64,000 nt of DNA from Thermococcus siculi (GCF_002214505.1 NZ_CP015103.1:310001-374000); one strand, 5' to 3'. Positions 8,536 to 18,672 are shown, counted from the stretch's first letter. Made by a program: numbers and translations. The notes: generated by a model not told the origin, from the letters alone.

Positions 8536-10242
8536 TCACGCCCTCTTCCTGACCTTAACGGCGACGCCCTTTCTGGCTCTAACCATCTCCTCTCCAGCGA
8601 GAACGGCCTTTCCGACGCCGACGACCTTTCCATCGCGGACTATGCCAACGATGTCGTCCGGCCTGATTGCTGGGTCGGCCTCGTCGACGCCAACCGCGAA
8701 GACATCTCCACGTAGCTCGAAGTCCACCTTCACCCAGTAGGCCTTCAGTCTGTCGTATATCCTCTGCATTCCGTAGGGCGTGACGCTTATCACGCCGTCC
8801 TTGTAGGTTCCGGTCTGCTGGCCGTCGACGAAGAGGCGGAGCATTTTGCTGCCCTTGACTTTGCCGTTCTCAGGAAGGACTGCCTCCCCTGCACCGGCGC
8901 CGAAGTGGAAGTCGAAGACCTTCCTGATGTTCTCGAAGTAGCGGTAGGTCCTGTCTTCCTTGGTGGCCTCGAGGGAGAACTCCCTCAGCGTTTCGGTGAG
9001 GGAGCGGAGGCTTTCCCTGCTCGTCGTCCCGTTCTCAACGCGGGTGAAGGTTATCTCCCTTCCGGAAAGCTCACCTGCCAGCTTCGCTATCTCAACGTAG
9101 GCCTCGTCGAGGTGCGCTATTATTGGCACATCCTTCGGGTACTTTTCGAGGGTCCTAGCAAGGAGTTGGGCGGCGGGCTTTATCTCCTCCTCGCTCCAGT
9201 GGCCCGTAACCACTATGTCGTACTTAGCTAACCACTCCCACTCGCGCGGAACCACGCCGAAGGGCGAAGTTAAGATTAGCTCGTGGACTTTGAATATCCC
9301 GGAACCCAATGCTTCCTTAACCGCCTTCCTGTAGAGTGTGTGGCTCCTAGAGAAAGAGTAGGGCTTCTTAGCAGAGCACGGAAAGAGGAGAACCAGCTCG
9401 GTGTTTTCCGGCGGAACGAACCTCTCGGCAACGCGCGAGTGCCACCTCTTCACTTCCGGCCTCCTGATGGAGGCGTCGCTTACGAAGTAGACTGTCTCCT
9501 TCTGGATAGGGGTGTACTTCTCTAGGTAATCCGCGTGCTCCAGATCGGCAATCCTCAGAATTCCCGCGTGGTACTGGGTCGGGAAGTAGTTCTCCACCAG
9601 GTAGCGGAGCTTTCCGCTTTCGAGGGCTTTTCTGACCTCGAGTATGCTCTTACGCGCGAAGTCTAATGAGTTCGGCTCGTCGCTCCAGATGAAAGGTGAG
9701 AACTGGGTAAAACCTTTGCCCTCGAAGTCGTAGAGCTTGAGCGAGCGCGTGTCGAAGGCATCCACACCGAGGTAAACGGCGAGGGGGTAAAAGAAGGGCT
9801 CCAGATCGGCTATGATCATGACGTTCGGGAACCTCTCGCGCAGTTCCCTCAGAATTCTCACGAAGTAGCGGTACTCCTTGATGAGGATTTTTGAGTTGCC
9901 CAGATAAACGGCATCGAAGTTGTACCGCTCGATTATCTTGAAGAACTCTCCTAAATACTCCGTCCTCCTCAATGCCGGCAGGTAGAAGGCGTTGAAGCCC
10001 TCATAGTTCACGCTCCAGAGCCTTCCGATGGCCTTATCTATGACCTCACCAGGGGTGTAGAAGCCGAGCGGGATTGAGGGGGCGAGGTTGAAGTCGTAAT
10101 CTCCAGGCTCCCTCGGGTGGAAGAAGGAGTTGAACGGGGAGAGGGTGAAGTCTACCCCGGCCAGAGCAGGGGTTCTGAAGGAGTGCTCCCCCAGTCTAAC
10201 GAGGCCCAGTCTTCCAGGCCCTTCGTGTCTGATAACCTCCAT
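8536..10242 (-). CDS. arcS: archaeosine synthase ArcS (TgtA2)
   Basis: This 568-residue enzyme of archaeosine biosynthesis acts on preQ0 inserted at position 15 of tRNA by archaeal TGT. ArcS adds lysine, and in Thermococcales RaSEA then splits it to give archaeosine. The N-terminal half is a degenerate TGT-like barrel. The diagnostic motif PCSAKKPYSFSRSH lies at about residue 290. A C-terminal PUA domain (about 495-566, including VGIVRDGKVVGVGKAVL) binds tRNA. The length fits full ArcS. It starts 10 bp after the coiled-coil gene, in the same operon. Confidence 0.92.
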   Translation of the reverse strand: MEVIRHEGPGRLGLVRLGEHSFRTPALAGVDFTLSPFNSFFHPREPGDYDFNLAPSIPLGFYTPGEVIDKAIGRLWSVNYEGFNAFYLPALRRTEYLGEFFKIIERYNFDAVYLGNSKILIKEYRYFVRILRELRERFPNVMIIADLEPFFYPLAVYLGVDAFDTRSLKLYDFEGKGFTQFSPFIWSDEPNSLDFARKSILEVRKALESGKLRYLVENYFPTQYHAGILRIADLEHADYLEKYTPIQKETVYFVSDASIRRPEVKRWHSRVAERFVPPENTELVLLFPCSAKKPYSFSRSHTLYRKAVKEALGSGIFKVHELILTSPFGVVPREWEWLAKYDIVVTGHWSEEEIKPAAQLLARTLEKYPKDVPIIAHLDEAYVEIAKLAGELSGREITFTRVENGTTSRESLRSLTETLREFSLEATKEDRTYRYFENIRKVFDFHFGAGAGEAVLPENGKVKGSKMLRLFVDGQQTGTYKDGVISVTPYGMQRIYDRLKAYWVKVDFELRGDVFAVGVDEADPAIRPDDIVGIVRDGKVVGVGKAVLAGEEMVRARKGVAVKVRKRA

Positions 10243-10251
10243 GTTCCTGCC

Positions 10252-11157
10252 TCAGACGAGATTGTACCTCTGGAGGAGCAGCAGCTCGTCGAGGGTGAGC
10301 TTCTCTCCCCTCTTGAACTTCTCCAGCGCCTCGACGGCCTTCTCGAAGCTGGCGTCCCTCTTGGCGTGCATCCTGGCGACGAGCCTGTAGGCGATTAGCT
10401 CCTTGTGCTTCTCGTCGTACTCGCGTATCTTCTTCTCGATGGCGCGCAGCTCCTTCCTGACCTCTCTAATCTTCTCCCTAAGCTCGACGACCTTGGCGTG
10501 GTACTCGTCGGCCTCCTTCTTGACCTCGTCGGCCTTGTTGAAGGCCGCTATCATCTGCTCGTGGAACTGCTGGCTCTGGTTGGCGAGCTTCTGTATCTCG
10601 AGGCTGATGTTCCTCCTGGCCTTCTTGAGCTGGTCGACCTTCTTCCTCGCCTCAACGAGCTTCTTGTGGAAGCGCTCGGCCTGCTGGAGTATTTCCAGCT
10701 CGGTGGCGAGAACCTGTATCTGGTCGACTATCTGCTTCTCCCTGTCGGGAGTGATGTTCGGGTTGGTCTGGAGCTCCCACTCGAGCTTCTCTATCCTCTC
10801 CTGTATCTTCGCCGGCGGCATCTTGAGCCTGCGGAGCTGGTTGTACTCGTCCCTCTTCGTCCTGTACTCCAAAATCTCCTGGTAGAGGAGGTCAAGCTTC
10901 GCGTTTATCTCCTCGCGGTTCTTCTTAAGCTCCTGTATCTGTTTGTTGATTTCATCGCGCTTGGCCTTGTACTCCCTGCCCTTCTGGCGGAGTGCCTGAA
11001 CCTCCTTGTTCTTCTCGTCCCTCTTGACCACCCAGTTCTGGAGCTCCTTTTCGAGCTCATCAAGTTTGGCCCTTATCTCGTTTCTCTCCTTCTCCAGGGC
11101 CTCTATCTCCCTCTTGATCCTCTTAATTTCCTCTGGGTCCACTTTAACCGTTGGCAT
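10252..11157 (-). CDS. coiled-coil protein (COG1340-like)
   Basis: This 301-residue protein is almost wholly charged heptad repeats (Glu, Lys, Arg, Leu), predicted as long coiled coil, with a short helical C-terminal tail (EKLTLDELLLLQRYNLV). It resembles the archaeal coiled-coil family COG1340, often mislabelled as a phosphoserine phosphatase; I see no phosphatase motif. ATG 11157 is preceded by GGGAGAGGGG and a TATA-like TTTTTATTTAC near 11230. It is the first gene of the operon with arcS. The strong antisense open frames here are a by-product of its biased composition. Confidence 0.85.
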   Translation of the reverse strand: MPTVKVDPEEIKRIKREIEALEKERNEIRAKLDELEKELQNWVVKRDEKNKEVQALRQKGREYKAKRDEINKQIQELKKNREEINAKLDLLYQEILEYRTKRDEYNQLRRLKMPPAKIQERIEKLEWELQTNPNITPDREKQIVDQIQVLATELEILQQAERFHKKLVEARKKVDQLKKARRNISLEIQKLANQSQQFHEQMIAAFNKADEVKKEADEYHAKVVELREKIREVRKELRAIEKKIREYDEKHKELIAYRLVARMHAKRDASFEKAVEALEKFKRGEKLTLDELLLLQRYNLV

Positions 11158-11307
11158 CGCTCTTACCCCTCTCCCTTTTTAGAACAGCTGTCCTGCTCAA
11201 ACATTCTGGACTGAAAAAGGAAGGAGTAAATAAAAACTTTTTGGCTGGGAACACGCGGAAGTTAAAGTCAAAAACGGATGGGAGACTCCCTTTGGATTGG
11301 AGGGAGT

Positions 11308-12255
11308 TCAGCCCCTCACAACCTGCGTCCCGGTCTTTCCTTCCAGTGCCTCAACGGCTTTGTCAAGGGCCGCTATTACGGCCCTCTCGCCGCCCCATTC
11401 AACGAAGCGCATCGCGGCGAGAACCTTCGGCCCCATGCTCCCCTTCTTGAAGTGGCCTTCATTATAATAGCGCCTCAGCTCCTCGACGGTTACCCCGCCG
11501 AGCCACTTCTCATCAGGCTTTCCGAAGTTTATCGCGGCCCCGTTGACGTCGGTCAGGATCATGAATATGTCCGCCTTAACCTCCTCCGCGAGCCTCTCGC
11601 CGGCCAGATCCTTGTCTATGACCGCCTCAACGCCCCTGAGCTGGCCGTTTTCCTCGATGACTGGAACGCCCCCTCCGCCGCTGGCTATGACGATGAAGCC
11701 CTTCTCAACGAGGTCCACTATAACCGGCGCCTCCACGTGGCCCTTCGGGTCGGGGCTGGGCACGACGCGTCTCCATCCCCTTCCGGAGTCCTCTATAACA
11801 GTCCAGCCCTTCTCCTCCGCGAGTTTCTTGGCGGTCTCCTCGTCGTAGAACGGCCCGACCGGCTTGCTCGGGTGCTGGAATGCCGGGTCGTCCTTGTCAA
11901 CGATGGTCTGAGTTACTATCGTCGCAACGGGCCGCTCGATGCCTCTCCTTCTCAGTTCGTTCATTATCGCCTGCTGTATCATGTAACCTATCTGGCCCTG
12001 GGTCATTGCCCCCGCAACGTCCATCGGCTGGGCCGGAATCCCGTGAACCTGCTGGCCGGCGTCCATGTGGAGGAGCAGAGCGCCGACCTGCGGCCCGTTT
12101 CCGTGGGTGATGACGACCTCGTAATCGCCGTCGAGGATTATATCGACTATCTGCTTCGCGGTCTTCATGACGTTCTCCATCTGCTCCTCGTAGGTACCCC
12201 TCTGGCCTCTCTGGAGAATTGCATTCCCGCCGAGAGCTATTACAACCCTCTTCAT
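11308..12255 (-). CDS. carbamate kinase
   Basis: This 315-residue amino-acid-kinase-fold enzyme transfers phosphate between carbamoyl phosphate/ADP and carbamate/ATP. In Pyrococcus the orthologue was described as a carbamate-kinase-like carbamoyl-phosphate synthetase. Key signs are the N-terminal VIALGGNA loop, THGNGPQVG, and ASGGGGVPV with the acidic ILTDVNGA. Start ATG 12255 follows GGAGGTGAGGGT, and the upstream in-frame codons are rejected for lack of a ribosome site. It is a single gene flanked by short gaps. It likely works in nucleotide/arginine catabolism for ATP gain. Confidence 0.93.
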   Translation of the reverse strand: MKRVVIALGGNAILQRGQRGTYEEQMENVMKTAKQIVDIILDGDYEVVITHGNGPQVGALLLHMDAGQQVHGIPAQPMDVAGAMTQGQIGYMIQQAIMNELRRRGIERPVATIVTQTIVDKDDPAFQHPSKPVGPFYDEETAKKLAEEKGWTVIEDSGRGWRRVVPSPDPKGHVEAPVIVDLVEKGFIVIASGGGGVPVIEENGQLRGVEAVIDKDLAGERLAEEVKADIFMILTDVNGAAINFGKPDEKWLGGVTVEELRRYYNEGHFKKGSMGPKVLAAMRFVEWGGERAVIAALDKAVEALEGKTGTQVVRG

Positions 12256-12382
12256 ACCCTCACCTCCGGGATGAAGAAATAGGTTCACTGACATAAAAAC
12301 GTTCGTTAGGTGCCAGACCTGTTCACTGGAAAAAGGTTCGGTTCGAGGGGGGATAAGTTGGCAAAGGTAAAAGGAGAGGCAC

Positions 12383-13645
12383 TCAGAGGTACCATTCGGA
12401 AAAGCTCCCGAGGCCGAGCCTCTCGAGCGTTCTCATGACCCCCAGGGCTATGCCCTCGACCTCTATCCCTCCAGGGAGCTTGTAGGCGTCTCCGACGATG
12501 TAGACATCCTTAACCGGGAAATCCTCGACGGTCTGGCCGCTCGCCACCCTGTTTACAGGATTTCCGTCGAGATATGTCTGTACCAGCAGTATCTCGCCCT
12601 CTCCATCGAGGTTCGGGAAGATCCTGTAGATGTCCTCTATGCCCTTCCTCTGCTCAGCCTTGACGTTCTTTGACTGTAGCGCGTGGTGGAACATGAGGAG
12701 CGTGTAGCCCTCTGGAGCGAGCTCCGGGGAAACGCTTGAAGGTTCGTTGTAACCGTTTATTCTCTCCGTATCGAGGGTGAAGACCACGGTGTTCCCTATC
12801 CTCGGTCCCCCCTTTAGAGCCACGTTGTACTTTATCCCCTCGCTCGGTTTCAGCGAATCGACCCGCTTGAGGTATTCGCGGTCGAAGTTCTCCCTTCCAA
12901 TCAGCTCAACCGTTTCTTTGATGCCAACGTTCGATATCAGGATGTCGTAGGGGAACTCATCGCCGTCAGCGGTGATGACTTTCTTAGCCTCGTGATCGAT
13001 CTCAACGGCCTTTTTCCTCGTTAGTATCTTTCCACCGTTTACCTCCGTTATCCTGGCAAGTTCGCCCGTTATCGCTTTACAGCCGCCCTTGACGAGTCCC
13101 GGCCCGCCCCACTTTAGGGCGGCCTTTATCTCCCTCGCCAGCTCTCCGGCTGGAACGTCGAGGACGCTGTCCGCCCAGCCGAGGAAGCTCTTGATGAAGA
13201 GGTCAACGAACTCGTTGTCGCCTGTCTTCTCCCTGATCCACTCCCTCCCGCTCATCTCCGCTTCTTCTCCAGTAGGGAGCTTGTTCCTCTTAACGTCAGC
13301 GAGGAGCTTCATGGCCCCCGCCTTCTCTCTGAAGCCCAGATACTTCCAGCCGTCCCGGTAGGGGAAGGTCTTGCCCCCGTAGGACATCATGCCCTTGGGC
13401 TGGGAGTTCACTATCGTGACGTCCGCACCGAGGAGTTTGAGAAGGTGCGCCAGTGGCCCGTCCTCTCCGTGGGGGAGCATGTGAAAGGCCCCCGTTGAGA
13501 GGCCGAAGCCCTTGTAGCTTAAATTCGTGAAACGGCCGCCGGTGTAGGGGGCCTTTTCAAGAACCGTAACCTCGTGACCGTTCTTGACGAGGAATGATGA
13601 TGTTAGCAGTCCACCGATTCCAGAGCCAATAACCACTGCCCTCAT
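12383..13645 (-). CDS. FAD-dependent oxidoreductase (phytoene-desaturase-like)
   Basis: This 420-residue flavoprotein has an N-terminal dinucleotide-binding motif VIGSGIGG (4-11) ending in Glu30 and followed by TGGRF. The C-terminal FAD motif is [13 protein letters not shown]. This matches the phytoene desaturase/protoporphyrinogen-oxidase-like superfamily (COG1233). The substrate cannot be read from sequence; a role in isoprenoid saturation or other lipid redox work is possible. ATG 13645 has GGTGAT upstream. Confidence 0.8.
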   Translation of the reverse strand: MRAVVIGSGIGGLLTSSFLVKNGHEVTVLEKAPYTGGRFTNLSYKGFGLSTGAFHMLPHGEDGPLAHLLKLLGADVTIVNSQPKGMMSYGGKTFPYRDGWKYLGFREKAGAMKLLADVKRNKLPTGEEAEMSGREWIREKTGDNEFVDLFIKSFLGWADSVLDVPAGELAREIKAALKWGGPGLVKGGCKAITGELARITEVNGGKILTRKKAVEIDHEAKKVITADGDEFPYDILISNVGIKETVELIGRENFDREYLKRVDSLKPSEGIKYNVALKGGPRIGNTVVFTLDTERINGYNEPSSVSPELAPEGYTLLMFHHALQSKNVKAEQRKGIEDIYRIFPNLDGEGEILLVQTYLDGNPVNRVASGQTVEDFPVKDVYIVGDAYKLPGGIEVEGIALGVMRTLERLGLGSFSEWYL

Positions 13646-13818
13646 TCTATCACCCTGAGAAACCAAAGGTGGGTGGGAATATAAGGGTTTGGTCGTTGCA
13701 TGACCATGCAACTATTTTACTCAGGCTTCTTTTGATTCGTTTTAAGAGAAGAATATGAATTAGGATAAATTTACACTGAAAGAAAAAATAAGAATTTTTA
13801 CTTAAAATAAAAGGAAAA

Positions 13819-13828
13819 ACTTATAAAG
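13819..13828 (+). promoter_or_regulatory. TATA box of the secreted two-gene unit
   Basis: ACTTATAAAG follows a purine-rich BRE-like stretch (AAAGGAAA). Transcription would start near 13848, giving a leader of about 28 bases before the GTG at 13876. Confidence 0.55.
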
Positions 13829-13875
13829 ACAGAGTGATTATAAAGTATTGCAAACAACTTAAGGGGGTGAACTTA

Positions 13876-14736
13876 GTGAGGTGGAAAGTCTTGGTAGCCA
13901 TCATGGTTGGGCTGCTTGTGGGTGCAATGAACCTAGGAACGGTTCACGCAGCTCAACACCTCCCAGGGAATACTGTAGAGAAGGTCGGCGTTCACAAGAT
14001 GGTGATCTCCATCAACGGGACCCGTGTCCCTGTGGAGCAGTTCAATAATGGTGTTATCATCATAGGAAAAACGCCCAAAATTGGTAGGGAAGAGATTTTA
14101 AAGAGGGTAAATCAGATGATGATACAACGTGTTCTGAATAGGTGGAATGATGTGACTATAGAAAGCAACTATGCCAACACAATATCTAAATCTAACTACA
14201 ACTACAGGGTTACCACCTTTAAACTAAACGCAAACGATGATAAGAAGATAAAGCTCTCTGTGGGCACTGCGCTCTCAGCCAAGTTCAGAATAGACTATTA
14301 CGATCCAATTGAGACTATAGACTTCAGCGTATACAACTACGCATACAGCACAGCAGTTTCCGACCACCCACCTTATATCACGTATTACTATGAATGCAAG
14401 AGCATTGCCCTGAATAACAGGCTCTCATTTTCTGGGGAATCGTTCGTTAGTTCCACTGAAGTCGCTTTTACCATCTCAATACCACCCGGGTTCACCGTTG
14501 GCGTTTCCGACAGTAGTTCAGTAGTTTCAATAGACGGCTCTTTCGGGAAAAATAGTGTGTATAACCATGATTCAATCTCAAACACCTACGAGGATTCATT
14601 GACATCTTATGACTACTTTAAGGTGAGAATTTACAGGGTAACCTCATACCCTAAAGCTACCTTTGAAGTTAAGACGGGTACGTTCAGAACCCTTGGCACG
14701 AGCACCTCTGTCTCCGTGGATTCATCAGCTTTCTGA
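13876..14736 (+). CDS. secreted protein of unknown function
   Basis: This 286-residue protein has a signal peptide (VLVAIMVGLLVGAMNLGTVHA-A) and an Asn/Ser/Tyr/Thr-rich, probably beta-stranded mature part. I chose the GTG at 13876 because AAGGGGGTGA lies 6 bases upstream; the ATG at 13834 would start inside the leader. It has no C-terminal anchor, so it may be released or bound to a partner. The toroid protein starts 9 bp later in the same unit. Base composition is more AT-rich than the neighbours, suggesting an accessory or transferred unit. I recognise no family. Confidence 0.75.
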   Translation: MRWKVLVAIMVGLLVGAMNLGTVHAAQHLPGNTVEKVGVHKMVISINGTRVPVEQFNNGVIIIGKTPKIGREEILKRVNQMMIQRVLNRWNDVTIESNYANTISKSNYNYRVTTFKLNANDDKKIKLSVGTALSAKFRIDYYDPIETIDFSVYNYAYSTAVSDHPPYITYYYECKSIALNNRLSFSGESFVSSTEVAFTISIPPGFTVGVSDSSSVVSIDGSFGKNSVYNHDSISNTYEDSLTSYDYFKVRIYRVTSYPKATFEVKTGTFRTLGTSTSVSVDSSAF

Positions 14737-14745
14737 GGTGATATT

Positions 14746-16461
14746 ATGGAGAGAAAAGTCCTTGCCCTTTTCTTGATTTTTTTAGTCGGGCTTGTGCCCA
14801 TATTGGCCAGCATTCTTGAATCCGAAGCGGAATATCAAAACATTATTGACTCTTCCTGGAAAAACTGGACGGTTACCCGCCTCAAGCTTGCCCAAGATCC
14901 AGATACAGGTGGGTGGAATGGCGATTTGTCCGCCACAATACTCCCCTCATTACCTGAAACGTATCATGGAGTTCTGGCACTAGCCCAGTTGAATTTAAGT
15001 CCTGCCAATCTTCCTCAAACAAAGAATTTCTTGAGAGAATATGAGAGGGAAATCTACAAAAAGATCTATAACAACGAGGGAGATCTCTCATTTGTTGATG
15101 TTTATTATCTGCTGGTGCTTTTCAAGGAGCTGAACATGAGTGTTGAAGATAAGAAAACTATAGGTAATTTTTTAATTGATGACGTAAAAAGATCGAACGA
15201 AACTTACCTGGACATCAAAAGTCTTCTTTTGATTGACTTTTCTAATCGGAGCTACGTAAAAAACGCTTCCATGTCTCTCTGGCTGTCGTTAAAGCCGGAA
15301 TCGTCCGTGGAGTTTTTATGGAGGTTCCTCCTGTATCGGGAACTCCTGATTATGTCCGGGTACTCTCTGGATGAGGTTCCCAACTATAATACACTGCACA
15401 AATTCGCGATGGAGGTGTTTGAAAACTCCTCTCGCAGGACAGACACACTCGGCTTTTTTGAGATTCATACCTTGGCCAGGTTTATGAAAGAAGAGGGAAT
15501 ACAAAATGAAAGCCTCAGGAAAGAGCTACTAAGGATCATTTCTCAATACAAATGTCCGGATGGCTCGTACTCAGATACAAGTGGGTCTAAAAGGGGGTAC
15601 ATCGATACTACCCACTGGGCAGTGGAGGCGATAATTTATCTGGGAGGAAAAGTCGGAGAATATACTATAGGTTATCTGCGGTCTCTGGAGAGTCCACTGG
15701 GGGGTTTCATAGAAGTCCCATATACTGTAATACCGAACCCGTTGGACACGGCTTTCTCGGTGATGACCCTTGGACTTCTGAACTACACGGTGCCGAGAGA
15801 TGAGAAAGTCAGGGATTACCTGCTCTCGGAGATTTCAGACGAGAACAAACCAAGTGTTATATGGGCAGAGTACAGAGCCTTAAGGTCATTGGGTGTTCCC
15901 AACGAGGATCTCAAGAGGATTATAGAACCCCGCTTGCAGAACTTCATTACCGGCCTGAATCTGTCCGCTGTTTATCGCAATCATTATCTCCTCAAGGATG
16001 TGTACTACTTGCTCGTAACAAGTAATGAACTAGGTATTGAAATCGACGAATCATGGAAAGAAAATGTGACCCCCTTCGTTTTAGGCCTGAAGGACGACGA
16101 TGGTGGATTCGGTGGCAGGATATCCTCAGTAAAGATCGTTAGGCTGGAAACAACGCTCTACTCTGTTTTAATCCTCAACGAGCTCGGGTACGAATACAGA
16201 GATAAAAAGACGGCAGAGTTCATTGAATCCAACAGAAACGGCGAATTGTGGTGGTCTTTGCCGATAACTAGATACGCGTTGCTGGCCCTAAACTCAATGG
16301 GGATCGAGGTTAAGGGTAAAGAGGAGATAGTAAAGGCCCTTGAACGGAGAAAGTGTCCCTACGGTTTTTTCTCCTACGCCCCCTGCGAGAGTCCCGAGCA
16401 GGGCGATCCGATAGCAACGTTTTTGGCACTCGATATTCTTGGGCTTCTCGGTTATCGTTGA
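14746..16461 (+). CDS. secreted alpha/alpha-toroid (prenyltransferase/squalene-cyclase-like) protein
   Basis: This 571-residue protein has an N-terminal signal or anchor helix (LALFLIFLVGLVPILASI). It carries repeated motifs of the terpenoid cyclase/protein prenyltransferase alpha-toroid fold: DPDTGGWNGD, CPDGSYSDTS, SPLGGFIEVP, DDDGGFGGR and CPYGFFSYAP, each followed by 'T..A...L..LG' helices. The repeats show the fold, but I do not see a cyclase DxDD catalytic motif. Its location outside the membrane recalls toroid domains that bind peptides or glycans. It is transcribed with the secreted gene just upstream (GAGGTGAT ribosome site). Function unknown. Confidence 0.75.
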   Translation: MERKVLALFLIFLVGLVPILASILESEAEYQNIIDSSWKNWTVTRLKLAQDPDTGGWNGDLSATILPSLPETYHGVLALAQLNLSPANLPQTKNFLREYEREIYKKIYNNEGDLSFVDVYYLLVLFKELNMSVEDKKTIGNFLIDDVKRSNETYLDIKSLLLIDFSNRSYVKNASMSLWLSLKPESSVEFLWRFLLYRELLIMSGYSLDEVPNYNTLHKFAMEVFENSSRRTDTLGFFEIHTLARFMKEEGIQNESLRKELLRIISQYKCPDGSYSDTSGSKRGYIDTTHWAVEAIIYLGGKVGEYTIGYLRSLESPLGGFIEVPYTVIPNPLDTAFSVMTLGLLNYTVPRDEKVRDYLLSEISDENKPSVIWAEYRALRSLGVPNEDLKRIIEPRLQNFITGLNLSAVYRNHYLLKDVYYLLVTSNELGIEIDESWKENVTPFVLGLKDDDGGFGGRISSVKIVRLETTLYSVLILNELGYEYRDKKTAEFIESNRNGELWWSLPITRYALLALNSMGIEVKGKEEIVKALERRKCPYGFFSYAPCESPEQGDPIATFLALDILGLLGYR

Positions 16462-16469
16462 GCATTCAT

Positions 16470-16490
16470 CTTTTATTTTTTTCATTACCC
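16470..16490 (+). terminator. T-rich terminator after the toroid gene
   Basis: CATCTTTTATTTTTTTCATT lies directly behind the stop at 16461. Archaeal RNA polymerase terminates on such oligo-T tracts without a hairpin. Confidence 0.5.
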
Positions 16491-16561
16491 TACCAAACAC
16501 GCTTAAGGGAGTGGGGGACCGACAACTATATTTTCCACAATATATGAAAATGAAAGCTCGC

Positions 16562-18520
16562 TCAGAGCCTCCACTCGACACCCAGGGCCTCGCTGTAGGC
16601 GTCAAGAACCTTCTCAAGGTACTCCTTTGCGGTGCCGACCTTGTCCAGCCTGAACTTCCCGGCCCACTTCTCGTTTCCGAACTCCTCGCTTCCCCTTGCA
16701 ACGAGGTCGATGACGCGCATGCTGTCCCAGAACACGGGAGTGTAGCCGGCTTTCCTCGCGAACTCTATAAGGCGCTTTAGCTGCCTCTTCGCGTGCTCCT
16801 CCATGTCGACGTTCTCCCCGTAGGCGTCCATGAAGAGTGCCTTAAGGACGGGCTTCATCCAGCCGCGGTGGAAGCGGCACCAGCCAACGTTGTCGTACCA
16901 GAACTCCCAGAGAGCAGAGGCTATGATCTTCTGAGCCAGCTCCTCAGGCTCAAGGAACACTCCAAACTGGTAGAACGTCCAGTAGCGGCCCTGAATCGGA
17001 AGCGGGATGTAGTTTCCGATGGCCCAGTACATGGTTGGCGTCATCTCACCGTCCTCGCCGAGCGGCGTAAAGACTGCGTAGTCCTTGAAGCTCTCGCCGT
17101 ACTTTAGGCGATCCTTGAACCTCTCGTCCAGAATAACGCTCGCCTTTCTCTTCCCGAGGCCGATAATCTTGGCTATCTCGTTCTCTCCAAAAGCTACTCT
17201 ATGGGCAAGTTCGGCAACTAACCTAGCGTTCTTCTCGCTGGCCTCTACGGGCCTCTCAAGTAAAGCTTCCTTAGTGAAGTCCGGCCTGTCGCTGAGGCCA
17301 ACTTCCTCTGGCTTGAGTATTCCGCGGTGGACTAACTCCAGAACCCACGCCGCGGTTCCGCCAAACTCTATGGCGTCAAAGCCCATTGCATCAACTGCCG
17401 GAACGCTTATGTCGCTGGCGCGGAGAGTTATCACGCCGCTGAGCGGGCCGTTCGCTTCCCTCGGCTCGTACTCAATGTGGTGGCCGTTGGCGTACTTCTT
17501 ACACACAACAGGGCACGGCTCGCCGCAGTTCGTCCAGTTCTTGGTATCGATTGCCTCCCTGTTAAAGGGTTCCCAGTAGTGCTTCATTATGGCCTCGTGG
17601 ACCTTAATCCTCTCCTCCTTCTCGATGTAGGGCATCTGCCAGTTGAGTATCGGGACGAAGTCTCCCTCAGCCGGATAGTTTCCTCCGAAGGTTCCTCCGG
17701 TCTTGAGCTTGGGGTTGTACTTGTACTTGACGGTCTTTTCAGCTATGATGTCGTTGTAAGGCTTCTTGTGGACGCCCTCGACTATGCCCTTTGCGCTTCT
17801 GAACGATGAGATGTCCTCGCCGGGGAAGGCCCTCTTTCTGGGTTTTCCACCGAAGACTATTCCCACAACGTTGTGCGCCCTCAGAAGGACGCTTCCGGAG
17901 CCACCGCGGGCGGCCCAGTCCTCGCTTCCAACGACGCGCTTTCCTTTCCTGAGGGTCTGGGAGAATATCGCGCCGTAGTTGCTGTTGAGGGCCGCGGGAC
18001 CAACGACGGCAATCCTGTACTCGAAATCAAAGCGCTCTCCAAAGGTGTCTATGAGGTACTGGGTGAGGGCATAGACCCCTTCCTCGCCCTTGTAATCCCG
18101 CCATATCTCGATGAGCTTCTCTAGCTCTATCTCATGGAGTTCCACCTTAACGTTCTCGCCGTCGTTGTAGAGGATGACGACAACCGGCTTCTCGGCCTTT
18201 CCCTCGAAGGTGACGAAGTCGACTCCGACGTTCTTGAAGGCGTAGGCGGCTCCACCCATGGCCGAGGGAAATAGCGTTCCGTAGAGGGGGGAACGGAAGA
18301 AGAACATGAGCCTGTGCGCTCCCGGGAGTATCGAGCCTGAGAACGGCCCCATGCCCATGATGACGACGTTTTGGGGGTCGTAGGGGTCGATGCTGTGAGT
18401 ACCAAGCTCCTCGTGAACCTCAAGGCCGTAGTCGATGACCCCGTAAACTCCCTCTCTCTCAATCTCTTCGCTCTTCACGCTCTTTTCGCCCAGGTTTAGC
18501 CTGAGAACTGTGAACTTCAT
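16562..18520 (-). CDS. gor: glyceraldehyde-3-phosphate:ferredoxin oxidoreductase (GAPOR)
   Basis: This 652-residue tungstopterin, Fe-S enzyme of the aldehyde ferredoxin oxidoreductase family oxidises glyceraldehyde-3-phosphate to 3-phosphoglycerate and reduces ferredoxin. It is the one-way glycolytic step of Thermococcales. The start MKFTVLRLNLGEKSV, HRLMFFFRSPLYG and WTNCGEPCPVVCKKY agree with my memory of Pyrococcus GAPOR; the last supplies the CxxxC-type cluster ligands. ATG 18520 has AAGGGGTGA upstream. A TGM-like site overlaps the expected transcription start, fitting Tgr repression without sugar. FBPase lies just upstream on the same strand with its own control. Confidence 0.92.
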   Translation of the reverse strand: MKFTVLRLNLGEKSVKSEEIEREGVYGVIDYGLEVHEELGTHSIDPYDPQNVVIMGMGPFSGSILPGAHRLMFFFRSPLYGTLFPSAMGGAAYAFKNVGVDFVTFEGKAEKPVVVILYNDGENVKVELHEIELEKLIEIWRDYKGEEGVYALTQYLIDTFGERFDFEYRIAVVGPAALNSNYGAIFSQTLRKGKRVVGSEDWAARGGSGSVLLRAHNVVGIVFGGKPRKRAFPGEDISSFRSAKGIVEGVHKKPYNDIIAEKTVKYKYNPKLKTGGTFGGNYPAEGDFVPILNWQMPYIEKEERIKVHEAIMKHYWEPFNREAIDTKNWTNCGEPCPVVCKKYANGHHIEYEPREANGPLSGVITLRASDISVPAVDAMGFDAIEFGGTAAWVLELVHRGILKPEEVGLSDRPDFTKEALLERPVEASEKNARLVAELAHRVAFGENEIAKIIGLGKRKASVILDERFKDRLKYGESFKDYAVFTPLGEDGEMTPTMYWAIGNYIPLPIQGRYWTFYQFGVFLEPEELAQKIIASALWEFWYDNVGWCRFHRGWMKPVLKALFMDAYGENVDMEEHAKRQLKRLIEFARKAGYTPVFWDSMRVIDLVARGSEEFGNEKWAGKFRLDKVGTAKEYLEKVLDAYSEALGVEWRL

Positions 18521-18535
18521 GAGACTCACCCCTTG

Positions 18536-18552
18536 TATCACTCCGAGTGTTA
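18536..18552 (-). promoter_or_regulatory. TGM-like Tgr operator, repressor position, upstream of GAPOR
   Basis: The minus strand reads TAACAC-TCGGA-GTGATA against the Thermococcales glycolytic motif TATCAC-N5-GTGATA (one mismatch). It lies downstream of the TATA-like CTTAAATAT at about 18567-18576 and overlaps the expected start of transcription. In T. kodakarensis, TGM sites downstream of the TATA box let Tgr repress glycolytic genes. Confidence 0.8.
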
Positions 18553-18672
18553 GTTTTGGGCTGAAGAATATTTAAGGCTTCCGATGGCCACGGAGAACTT
18601 CTCGACTCTCCATAAAAACCTTGGTGAATAGGGGCGTACACCACTTAAATGAACAAAAAGAGGGAAAGGAAA

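Noticed and set aside
10405-11214. 269-codon Leu-rich open frame on the plus strand
   Set aside because: It mirrors the coiled-coil gene; Leu/Val strings arise from antisense of Lys/Glu/Arg codons. No ribosome site or family match.
11278-12282. 334-codon open frame on the plus strand
   Set aside because: It is antisense to carbamate kinase, which has all active-site motifs and a strong ribosome site.
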